This document shows positions 15,091 through 22,619 of a stretch of 64,000 nucleotides of DNA, piece after piece. Source of the stretch: Gammaproteobacteria bacterium (GTDB taxonomy: Bacteria > Pseudomonadota > Gammaproteobacteria > SZUA-229); the NCBI GenBank assembly GCA_026195255.1, contig JAPHSS010000020.1, positions 176,887 to 240,886 of the forward strand. The letters run 5' to 3'. The position numbers and the translations under genes are program-made. The notes beneath the pieces are model-generated. The model did not search any database. It saw nothing but the letters and a program-made list of their open reading frames with translations, and was not told the origin of the DNA. Every line of letters begins with the position of its first letter. The stretch's first letter is position 1.

Positions 15091-17469
15091 TTAAGGGCAA
15101 TCTTCTGCATTGCTACCGCAACGGCAACCGCTGAGAGCATCAATCTGTACCTCCTGCATGCCTGTTCCGGTAAAGTCGACATCTAGCTTGTAATAAATGT
15201 CATCGGCAATGTTACGAACGACAAATGATGGAGACTCACTGTCGCTGATCGGGTTGGTATGGCTGCGACTGATCTCCTCCCAATTCGACCCATAAACGGT
15301 GAACTCCGCCTGATTCAGATTACTCCCATCGGGGATACTTGCCCGATAAACATTCTCATCGACTGTTGTAAGCGCTGCTATTGCACTCAATGTGTCGACT
15401 CCCTGGGCATCAACCTGAATATTCGTTGCTATCTCACCAAGACCTGGCGCGAATGGCAAACTGGTCATCAGTGTAAGAGGGTTTGCGCATACCCCTGCAA
15501 CGGCAGCTGTGACTGTCATACTGTCCGGAGCACTGTTTACCAGGCCGTCATTAACAATCAGCTGAACTTGATAACTGCCTTCAACATCTGCCACAAAACT
15601 CGGCGTTTCACTGCTCGGATCACCGATGGCTGCGGAACTTCCTGATGGCCGGATCTCAATAGTCCAGTTATAACTAAGCGGATCGTTATCAGGATCGCTG
15701 CTGCCTCCCCCATCCAGTAACACTGTATCACCCACCGTAACTGATTGATCAACACCTGCATCTGCAATTGGGACGCCATTTACGCCACTACCGCTAACAT
15801 TAATAAGCACCTCATCCGCGACGCTGCTTAACTCTCTATCATTCACCGTCAGGCGTAGTCGGTATTCACCATTTCGCCTTGGGGTAAAGGTTGGGCTGGC
15901 ATCCCTGCCTTCGGAAAGTAGTGGCCACTCCCCTGGCCAGGTGGTCCAGTCAACAGGCGTAGAAACCAGGCTCCAGCTATAGGCCACAGAGTCCATGTCT
16001 ACATCACTGCTATTACTACCGTTCAAGGTGACCTGTGAATTGACAGTAACATCCTGGTCGGCACCTGCATCCGCAACTGGCGGAGTATTCGAGGTAATCT
16101 TATAAACTATTCTGTCGGACGTATCGTAGCCCGACATATAGATGTTCTCCACAATAACACTGACAACATAATCTCCCTCCATGTCATAATTCAGCTGGGC
16201 TCCATGCGGATTATTGTTATCAGTAATCACGACAGTCGCATTACTGGTAGCCGGTTTGCTGATCAGCCTCCAGAAATATAAGCTGGATCCGGTGATCTGG
16301 GTAGAACGACTGGCATCTAGTATCAGGCTGCCTGGCCCAGTAAATGCAATTCTCTGATCCGGCCCAAGCATAGAGACAGGCTCAGGACGACTTGATGTTG
16401 CAATCACCGTCACTCGATCCTGATACTGCCAGTCATACAAACTTTGTTTAGTGCCGCTATTGATCAAATCACTGCTGCTGTTAAGCTCACCATTATCGAC
16501 CGACAGAAAGACCACGTATGCACCGTCTACATCAGGGGTAAAAGAAGGTGTAGGGGTATTACTATTTGACAAAACAGCACGACTGCCCTGAGGCCGTGAA
16601 TAGAATTGCCACTCATAACTCAGAGGCCTGCCATCCACATCAAAGCTTTCTCTGCCGTCGAGATTTACCTGTAGACCTGTGCTGACTCTTTGGTCAGGCC
16701 CGGCATTGGGTGCGGGGTGAACATACCCTTCTGAAGGATAAACATAGACATCAACATGATCAGGCGCACTCACCCAGTCATTCTCGTTTATCACATGCAG
16801 GCGAAATTCATAATGGCTATTGCCTTTTTGCCCATCCCCCTCATTGAATTCAGCAATAAAAGAAGGATTAACGACTTCTGTTGATGAGAGAGCAGACGCA
16901 CTATCCAAAGGAGCTTCAGTCATGAACCAGCTATGGCGGAGCGGTATAAAAATATTATCCTGGAAGCTTTGACTGGCATTCAACTCAACCAGTGCACCAT
17001 GTTTTACAACAACATCCGCCCCCGCCCTGGCGACCGGAAGGATTTCATCATCATCCGCATAGGCGGTAATCCTGACAGTATCCAGCCCTGCCTGGCCGTT
17101 AAGCTTAACCTTTAGCTGAATAACATATTCACCCGGATAATTGGCGATAAACACTGGATTGACAGTGTTTGGTTCACGAAACCAGAATATCGGTGCATTG
17201 GGGGGATGCGCCACAACTTCCCAACTGTAGTGCACGCTCTTATCACCCGGATCTGCTCCAAGAGGTGTATTGCTGCCACTGCCATCGAGATAGACATATG
17301 ACCCTGGTCCAGACGAGACATGCTGATCAGGCCCTGCGTCAGCGATACCATGTGGGTCGAAATAAACGCTATCACCACCCGTAGCAAGTATCGTTAAAAC
17401 ACCAGAGACGAGCACCACAATGAGTGACAGGATTCGCCATACCGGTAATCCCTTATTGATTTTAACCAT
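15091..17469 (-). CDS. Exported PKD-repeat protein
   Basis: 792 aa from the ATG at 17469, chosen because GGGAGG lies 6 nt upstream; the track start 17526 has no SD. The N-terminal hydrophobic segment (ILSLIVVLVSGVLTILATGG) acts as signal or anchor. Six Ig-like PKD/REJ repeats follow, each opening with A-D-A-G-x-D-Q-x-V and L-D-G-S-x-S, for example ADAGADQDVTVNSQVTLNGS and ADAGVDQSVTVGDTVLLDG. A final ~120-residue domain with four Cys ends in CRCGSNAEDCP. PKD repeats mediate extracellular protein or carbohydrate binding. It overlaps the upstream membrane gene by 8 bp. No catalytic domain is seen. Confidence 0.85.
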   Translation of the reverse strand: MVKINKGLPVWRILSLIVVLVSGVLTILATGGDSVYFDPHGIADAGPDQHVSSGPGSYVYLDGSGSNTPLGADPGDKSVHYSWEVVAHPPNAPIFWFREPNTVNPVFIANYPGEYVIQLKVKLNGQAGLDTVRITAYADDDEILPVARAGADVVVKHGALVELNASQSFQDNIFIPLRHSWFMTEAPLDSASALSSTEVVNPSFIAEFNEGDGQKGNSHYEFRLHVINENDWVSAPDHVDVYVYPSEGYVHPAPNAGPDQRVSTGLQVNLDGRESFDVDGRPLSYEWQFYSRPQGSRAVLSNSNTPTPSFTPDVDGAYVVFLSVDNGELNSSSDLINSGTKQSLYDWQYQDRVTVIATSSRPEPVSMLGPDQRIAFTGPGSLILDASRSTQITGSSLYFWRLISKPATSNATVVITDNNNPHGAQLNYDMEGDYVVSVIVENIYMSGYDTSDRIVYKITSNTPPVADAGADQDVTVNSQVTLNGSNSSDVDMDSVAYSWSLVSTPVDWTTWPGEWPLLSEGRDASPTFTPRRNGEYRLRLTVNDRELSSVADEVLINVSGSGVNGVPIADAGVDQSVTVGDTVLLDGGGSSDPDNDPLSYNWTIEIRPSGSSAAIGDPSSETPSFVADVEGSYQVQLIVNDGLVNSAPDSMTVTAAVAGVCANPLTLMTSLPFAPGLGEIATNIQVDAQGVDTLSAIAALTTVDENVYRASIPDGSNLNQAEFTVYGSNWEEISRSHTNPISDSESPSFVVRNIADDIYYKLDVDFTGTGMQEVQIDALSGCRCGSNAEDCP

Positions 17470-17959
17470 GAGAAACCTCCCAGTGCTGAACTTTATATAA
17501 AGTGAGTAATGCCGCAGCTGCGCCAATAATTATAAAAAGCACATCGACAGGATCGAATGTGCCGCTTAGAAAATAAGTGCTCGCGACCTCAAGATAAGGA
17601 AAACCAGCAAACCATGCAGGTACCCAGTCGGTTAGAGATTGAGCTAAAAATGGGTGCTGACCGATTTCAAAAAAGAGCTCTACGCCCATCCAGCCAAAAC
17701 AGATCAGGATCAGTCCAGTTCTGCTCGGATTAAGCACGACGGCTGTCAGTAATATGAATGCATAAACATGTAAAAAAGACGGCATTGAATTTAAAATATT
17801 TCCGCTCGAAATGGAGTAATTTCCTGCATCGAGGAAAATGTCTGCAAGGAAGTAAACCGTAGAACTGCTGCGGAAAAGCAGGTAGAAAATCCCCCCCGTC
17901 AGTAACGAGCCTGTCGCCACTCCTGACAAGATCCAACCTGAGCGACCATCAATAACCAT
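17462..17959 (-). CDS. VanZ-like small membrane protein
   Basis: 165 aa with four hydrophobic segments, at about 8-30, 58-80, 82-98 and 136-158. The patterns SFLHVYAFILLT, GWMGVELFFEIGQH and DPVDVLFIIIGAAAALL are like VanZ-type membrane proteins (S.pH...F, E..Q, D..D...N/G.). Function is unknown outside glycopeptide resistance relatives. It is cotranscribed with the PKD-repeat protein, whose start lies inside its end. An FNR-like site lies 70 bp upstream. The VanZ assignment is moderate. Confidence 0.6.
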   Translation of the reverse strand: MVIDGRSGWILSGVATGSLLTGGIFYLLFRSSSTVYFLADIFLDAGNYSISSGNILNSMPSFLHVYAFILLTAVVLNPSRTGLILICFGWMGVELFFEIGQHPFLAQSLTDWVPAWFAGFPYLEVASTYFLSGTFDPVDVLFIIIGAAAALLTLYKVQHWEVSHG

Positions 17960-18028
17960 TACATCTCCGAATTTACCAGTTTCTCATTTCGTCACTTAAA
18001 GTGTATGTGTTCATTGCCCGGCGTTACG

Positions 18029-18042
18029 ATGATACACATCAA
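18029..18042. promoter_or_regulatory. FNR/CRP-type site, 9 of 10 consensus positions
   Basis: ATGAT-ACAC-ATCAA differs from the FNR consensus TTGAT-N4-ATCAA at the first base only. It lies 70 bp upstream of the VanZ-like gene start (minus strand), a sensible activator distance. A chance match is possible in AT-rich DNA. Confidence 0.45.
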
Positions 18043-18274
18043 ATTCATGTGCGTTTATTTAAGGAAAAAAAACAACCATTATAAATCTTCCAAAAAAGCA
18101 CAACGACTATGAAATAGCGGCTTATAACTGGCAATCAATAACTAGCCTGACAGAGAAGGTTAACTGTCACCTATGAAAATCATAGAGTACTTTTTCATGC
18201 ATATTTACAACCCGTCAATATTGTTAATGCGAGACATATTATAAGAGTTAGATTATGTTTGAAAAAATCAGAGT

Positions 18275-18322
18275 ATTAAGGGGTCAGAAGCCGACGGTCA
18301 GTTAATGGTCAGAAACGGGCAT
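18275..18322. repeat. AAGGGGTCAGA-type repeat in 425-bp spacer
   Basis: The spacer 17960-18384 has no gene. It contains aaggggtcagaagccgacggtcagttaatggtcagaaacgggc, a variant of the GGGGTCAGAC repeat family of this window, plus the terminator listed separately and the FNR-like site near 18029. Confidence 0.45.
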
Positions 18323-18333
18323 TCGCCAGACAT

Positions 18334-18363
18334 AAAAAAGGCGACTAAAAAAGTCGCCTTTTT
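18334..18363 (-). terminator. Rho-independent terminator
   Basis: AAAAAGGCGACT-AAAAA-AGTCGCCTTTTT: a perfect GC stem with A-runs and T-runs on both sides, so it works in both directions. It is 22 bp after the stop of the minus-strand VPLPA-CTERM gene. Confidence 0.88.
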
Positions 18364-18384
18364 ATAAATTTAGATATAAGTCTT

Positions 18385-18999
18385 TCAAGCTTGCTTATGA
18401 CGTACAATTCCAGCCATTCCAATAAGACCTGAAATAAATAACCAGATTGCAGCGGGTACGGGAACCGGCTCTAAATGGATATCATTACCAAAATCAAATG
18501 AATAATCAGGTGTAATATTTAATCGTCTAATCACCAGTTCAGGTGCCAGCGTATAGTCTGGGCTACTACCTAACCAGTTAGGCCAATCCCAGGGATTACC
18601 TGCACCATCATAAAAAGACATCAGACTATGGTCTTCTAAGACCTCAAGTTCTTCTGTGTAAAAGCTAAATTCAGATGGTGTTCGCTCATACCAGATATTT
18701 AAACGTCCGTTAGAGCCAGTGAATAACCCCATGCCTTCTACATCAACTGAATAACTGTCTATTGCAAAATACCCAAATGCACCTCCTAAATTTGAGCCGG
18801 GGACAGTCGGAGGTGTACCTGAGTTTTGATTAAATACATCATCAAAGGTCATTGAAACCGAAATAAACCTTTCAACCCCATCATTCCCTGTCACATGATT
18901 GGCGCCAACATACTCAACAAGCACAGCTGAGGCGGTAGATGAAAAAAATAGACAAGCTGATAATGTCAGGCTTGATAATATTGAATGAATTTTATTCAT
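18385..18999 (-). CDS. VPLPA-CTERM (PEP-CTERM type) sorting-domain protein
   Basis: 204 aa, single reading frame. N-terminal signal peptide (LSSLTLSACLFFSSTASAV). The C-terminus is the sorting tripartite signal: PVPAAIWLFISGLIGMAGIVRHKQA, i.e. the V/P-x-P-A-A-x-W-L motif, a hydrophobic helix and a basic tail. Such proteins are exported and processed by an exosortase and usually go to the cell surface or matrix. The middle is a variable beta-rich domain with no recognised catalytic site. The exosortase is not in the window. A second protein of this class lies at 30532. It stands alone with its own terminator. Confidence 0.9.
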   Translation of the reverse strand: MNKIHSILSSLTLSACLFFSSTASAVLVEYVGANHVTGNDGVERFISVSMTFDDVFNQNSGTPPTVPGSNLGGAFGYFAIDSYSVDVEGMGLFTGSNGRLNIWYERTPSEFSFYTEELEVLEDHSLMSFYDGAGNPWDWPNWLGSSPDYTLAPELVIRRLNITPDYSFDFGNDIHLEPVPVPAAIWLFISGLIGMAGIVRHKQA

Positions 19000-19253
19000 A
19001 ATAATTTCTTCCTTTTTTCATTTTTCTTAAACGTGATAAAAATTAATCACATGCGTTTCTACTAATACAGCACGCTAATTTTAAACATACGTATTGGCAC
19101 ACAGCAATCAGTGAATTAGGTCAATGCATGTAGGAAATATCTGAAAGTTTGCTATGCGAATTACATTGTGAAATTTACATTACGAAGAAAAGGCGATGAA
19201 GGTAATGTATAGACATAATAAAGGGATTGTAAGCTTTTGATTTGCATAGAGTA

Positions 19254-19367
19254 TCAAGGGGTCAGACTCGTTGATCACGTTAAAAACACTCTAGTGTTTC
19301 AATTCGAACGTCAACTTTATCGAAATCCACTGCTTTAGATGATTATAAACCAACGGATCAAGGAGTC
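19254..19367. repeat. MITE-like repeat, copy 1 (~104 bp with imperfect terminal inverted repeats)
   Basis: Begins tcaaggggtcaGACTCGTTGATC and ends GATCAAGGAGTC; the ends are inverted copies differing at one base (GACTCGTTGATC vs GACTCCTTGATC). An internal hairpin AACACT-CT-AGTGTT lies at 19285-19298. Homologous copies occur at 20347-20450 and 22321-22428, and a truncated one at 30277-30341. There is no coding capacity. Confidence 0.75.
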
Positions 19368-19370
19368 CGG

Positions 19371-19463
19371 TTCAAGGAGTCTGACCCCTTGAACCCAAGG
19401 AGTCTGACCCCTTGAACCCAGGAGTCTGACCCCTTGAACCGACCCCTTGAACCCTTTGAACCA
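19371..19463. repeat. Short tandem repeat of AAGGAGTCTGACCCCTTGAACCC
   Basis: Directly next to MITE-like copy 1, the ~23-25 bp unit ccaaggagtctgaccccttgaac appears about three times, followed by truncated units (gaccccttgaaccctttgaacc). Each unit is itself an imperfect palindrome (AAGG...CCTT). It extends the GGGGTCAGAC repeat family in inverse orientation. Confidence 0.75.
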
Positions 19464-19636
19464 AACACATTCCTTCAGCAATCAAAACACAGCTTCTATA
19501 CATGCAGTTACAGGCCAGAGTTTTCAATTCACAGACTAAAGTGATTTGAAAAAACTCCTGCGCGGTTATATATTCATAGTTTCGATCACAACCTCTTTAC
19601 TCCACAACTAACATCTTTTTCAAAACGAGGTCATTT

Positions 19637-20143
19637 ATGAAAAAGCTATTTATTATCAAACCCCTGTTCGTTATGTTTATAACCACCTTAACGTTTGCTG
19701 CTCATGCCGCTGATGTGGTAACTGATAACAGTATTGGCATGGAGCTGGCACGTGATATTGCCAGTGAAACCGTTCTTGCCTGTCGCAATGAAGGCTATCA
19801 CGTAAGTGCGGTTGTTGTTGATCGTCATGGTCTGGTTCGCGCCGCTTTACGTGATGACCTGGCATCTCGTTTTACCCTGGAAATTGCAGAGCGCAAAGCC
19901 AATATGACGGTTATGGCATGGGTTGACAGTGGCCAGTTTAAAAAGTCACGCGAAGATATTCGCCAGGAGCTGAATCATATCGAGGGATTAATTGTAATGG
20001 AAGGCGGCATCAAAATTACCTCAGGCGGTTTCAATGTGGGTGCAGTCGGCGTAAGTGGCGCACCCGGTGGTGATAAAGATGCAGCCTGTGCTAATAAAGC
20101 TTTAAAAAAACTTAATGAACGCATTGAGTTTGCAATAGAGTAA
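19637..20143 (+). CDS. Exported GlcG/HbpS-like (DUF336) protein
   Basis: 168 aa with a signal peptide (IKPLFVMFITTLTFAAHAAD). The mature part is a single GlcG/HbpS (DUF336) domain: MELARDIASETVLACRNEGYHVSAVVVDRHG, then RKANMTVMAW, and the C-terminal GGIKITSGGFNVGAVGVSGAPGG. Relatives bind haem or small cofactors and form octamers. Export to the periplasm is typical of one branch. The 637-bp spacer before it is full of repeats and holds no gene. The SD GAGG precedes the ATG. Confidence 0.88.
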   Translation: MKKLFIIKPLFVMFITTLTFAAHAADVVTDNSIGMELARDIASETVLACRNEGYHVSAVVVDRHGLVRAALRDDLASRFTLEIAERKANMTVMAWVDSGQFKKSREDIRQELNHIEGLIVMEGGIKITSGGFNVGAVGVSGAPGGDKDAACANKALKKLNERIEFAIE

Positions 20144-20264
20144 AACTAAAAGAAACGAAAAGGCCCAGTCCACGTTTAATCTAATAAAATTAAACGCGGA
20201 CCGCTGTTCATAGTTTTACTAGACAGCTCATTTCTGATAAGCCAGCAACACATCCTTACTGAGT

Positions 20265-20304
20265 AAAAAAAGCCGGATGGTGTTTGATCCTGCCCGGCTT
20301 TTTT
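20265..20304 (+). terminator. Rho-independent terminator
   Basis: AAAAAAGCCGG...TGCCCGGCTTTTTT: a perfect GCCGG/CCGGC core with flanking A- and T-runs and a long loop. It is about 120 bp after the GlcG-like gene. A second, T-less inverted repeat (gtccacgtttaat...attaaacgcggac) lies just before it at about 20169-20204. Confidence 0.8.
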
Positions 20305-20346
20305 GCGGTTTTCTAAATCGAGATCATTTACAGAATAAAGGAGGCA

Positions 20347-20450
20347 GACTCGTTGATTACACCAAAATGCACACCAGTGTTTCATATTAAGCGTCAACTT
20401 TATCTAATATTATTACTTTAGCTGAATATAAACCAACGATTCAAGGAGAT
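20347..20450. repeat. MITE-like repeat, copy 2
   Basis: gactcgttgattacaccaaaatgcacaccagtgtttc...aagcgtcaactttatct...ataaaccaacgattcaaggaga is collinear with copy 1 over its whole length, with scattered substitutions. It retains ACAC-CA-GTGT at the central hairpin. It sits in the 520-bp spacer (20144-20663), which has no gene. Confidence 0.75.
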
Positions 20451-20663
20451 AGCCCCCTTAAATTTTAATTCTTTCAACAGGCATTTTGAGCAGTCCTTGA
20501 AATCACGCTATACTCACTTTAATTACATATTTAAAATAAATCTAAACAAACCTTTTCCACCTGGAAGAGCATCACTACAAACAACAATGCATCAGCAAGA
20601 TTTAACGCGCCCCTGTAAATCACTAACCGTTATATAACTCTGGCTTAATTAAGGCTCTACTTT

Positions 20664-22235
20664 ATGGACACAAGCATGAAATTTTTATTCAACACGTTCC
20701 TGTTTTTATTATTCTCATTCGCTGCTCAATCATCTACTCCACTAAATCAATTAATTGAGCCTCTAACAAAAAAACACCCACACAAAACTGGCCTATATGT
20801 ATTAGAAAAAGGCGGCGACGCATTACTTGCTAGAGCCTGGCTGACCGATAAAGCGACTAAAACTATTGATGTGCAATATTTCATATGGAGCACTGACAAC
20901 ATTGGCGTGCTTGCAGCCGAAGCATTACTGCGAGCGGCCAATCGAGGTGTGCGTGTTCGCGTGCTTGTGGATGACCTGTTAATTGATGCGGATAATGACG
21001 ATTTATATGCACTTGCATACCACCCAAATATTCACATAAAAATTTACAACCCGGTTCATTCAGTTGGCGTAAATTTTATTCAAAGACTGGCTAAAATGAC
21101 CCTGGATTTTCGTGGCAGCAACCAACGTATGCATAATAAAATGTTTATTGTTGATGACACAGTCACTATCACTGGCGGACGAAATATGTCTGCATCGTAT
21201 TTCGATTTTGGTCATAAGTACAATTACAGAGACCGTGATGTATTATTGGTTGGTGATGTTGTTTCAGAAGTTAAAAATATTTTCGAAGAATTCTGGAAAA
21301 GCAATACTTCTACTAAAATTGAACAACTGATTGGAAACCCCAACTCGCTAGATACTGGTCTGCCACTAGAGGATGACTGGGGCGATAACATCGAAGTTAA
21401 TACAAAAGCAGCAAAGATAAACCTGGCCAACTTAACTCAAACTAAAATTCAGAAAAACTATCAGGAACTCCACGATTACGCAAATGATAAGGCAAACTTC
21501 CTGCCTGAAGTGAGATCATCAATTTCGGACATTGATCTTGAAATTAAAAACATTATTGCGTCTTCTTACTGGCTTGACGCTGTATTTATCAGTGACAAAC
21601 CCGGCAAGAATAACACCTGGTTTAATTACAGTCTTGGTGGCGGCGGAGACTCAACGTTAGCTTTGGCAAAGCTGATGAAATCTGCTAAAAACAACATTGT
21701 CATTCAAACACCTTACCTTATATTAAGTGATGAAGCATGGGAACTGTTCGAAGAAACACTGTCTCGAGGCGTCAGTATAAAAATAAATACTAACTCACTA
21801 TCATCTAGCGACAATTTACCTGCTTACAGCGGTTATAGTTCTCAGGTTAATAAATTACTGGATGCTGGTGTCGAAATATATGAATACCGCCACGACGCAA
21901 AACGTCGACAAGATTTGGTAAAACGTTATACGCAATACAAGAACAAAGAACTCCCAATATTTTCGCTGCATGCGAAGACCATGGTAGTTGATGACAGTAT
22001 AGTTTTTATTGGCACATTCAACCTTGACCCCCGTTCTGAAAACCTGAATACAGAAGTTGGTGTTATAGCTAAAGACCCTGAGTTAGCTCGTGCAGTGAAG
22101 CGTGAAATCGAAATTGATATGCAACCTGGCAATAGCTGGAATGTTCGATTAGAAGGCCATAACAATGATACAACGATATTCAAACGTTCAAAATTATTTC
22201 TATGGAAGTTACTACCCATTGACCCTATCTTATGA
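20664..22235 (+). CDS. Phospholipase D family protein (ClsC/cardiolipin synthase-like)
   Basis: 523 aa with an N-terminal signal or anchor segment (MKFLFNTFLFLLFSFAAQSS). Two complete HKD motifs are present: MHNKMFIVDD near residue 155 and LHAKTMVVDD near 437, each followed by the expected G-(G/T)-x-N block (GGRNMSASYFD; GTFNLDPRSENLNTE). Two HKD sites form one active centre that transfers phosphatidyl groups. The size and the second-motif context resemble ClsC-type cardiolipin synthases. An in-frame ATG also occurs at 20676 (MKFLF). It stands alone, flanked by MITE-like copies 2 and 3. Confidence 0.88.
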   Translation: MDTSMKFLFNTFLFLLFSFAAQSSTPLNQLIEPLTKKHPHKTGLYVLEKGGDALLARAWLTDKATKTIDVQYFIWSTDNIGVLAAEALLRAANRGVRVRVLVDDLLIDADNDDLYALAYHPNIHIKIYNPVHSVGVNFIQRLAKMTLDFRGSNQRMHNKMFIVDDTVTITGGRNMSASYFDFGHKYNYRDRDVLLVGDVVSEVKNIFEEFWKSNTSTKIEQLIGNPNSLDTGLPLEDDWGDNIEVNTKAAKINLANLTQTKIQKNYQELHDYANDKANFLPEVRSSISDIDLEIKNIIASSYWLDAVFISDKPGKNNTWFNYSLGGGGDSTLALAKLMKSAKNNIVIQTPYLILSDEAWELFEETLSRGVSIKINTNSLSSSDNLPAYSGYSSQVNKLLDAGVEIYEYRHDAKRRQDLVKRYTQYKNKELPIFSLHAKTMVVDDSIVFIGTFNLDPRSENLNTEVGVIAKDPELARAVKREIEIDMQPGNSWNVRLEGHNNDTTIFKRSKLFLWKLLPIDPIL

Positions 22236-22320
22236 ATAGACCGCAGTGTAGTTTACGGATGTCGCTGCCTATGTGCTTGAAAGACAGCTGATCGCAGCGA
22301 GGGATCAAGCAAATAAAGGA

Positions 22321-22428
22321 GACAAACTCGCTGTTCACATTAAAAAACACTTTAGTGTGCGAATCCGAGCATCAGCTTTATCTAATTTAATTGCTTTCGA
22401 TGATAACAAACCAACGGATCAAGGCGTC
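22321..22428. repeat. MITE-like repeat, copy 3
   Basis: gacaaactcgctgttcacattaaaaaacactttagtgtgcgaatccgagcatcagctttatct...aacaaaccaacggatcaaggcgtc aligns end to end with copies 1 and 2. The hairpin CACT-TT-AGTG is kept. It is the main content of the gene-free spacer 22236-22619, otherwise an AT-rich promoter region. Confidence 0.72.
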
Positions 22429-22619
22429 CACCCTCTTGAGTCTTGAAGCATATAAGTCTCTAGATTGATAGTTATCAGCCTTAAACACCTAATAAACGAT
22501 TAAAATTATAAAATAGATCTAAAAATTTTGTGAAAATCCTTTTATTTCCCTATACTTAGGTAAATAAAATAAGAGCGTGAGCAGTATATTGATTTTGACA
22601 CGCCGAATCATCATTAGGA

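Noticed and set aside
14929-15186. 85-aa plus ORF and its minus-strand shadow after the AraC gene
   Set aside because: Overlaps the end of the PKD gene, no SD and no recognisable pattern; the 265-bp spacer appears empty.
19095-19115. Sigma-54-like TGGCAC before the repeat-rich spacer
   Set aside because: The -12 element TTGC(A/T) is not at the right distance.
20169-20204. Inverted repeat gtccacgtttaat/attaaacgcggac after the GlcG-like gene
   Set aside because: It has mismatches and no T-run. A much better terminator lies 60 bp further on.
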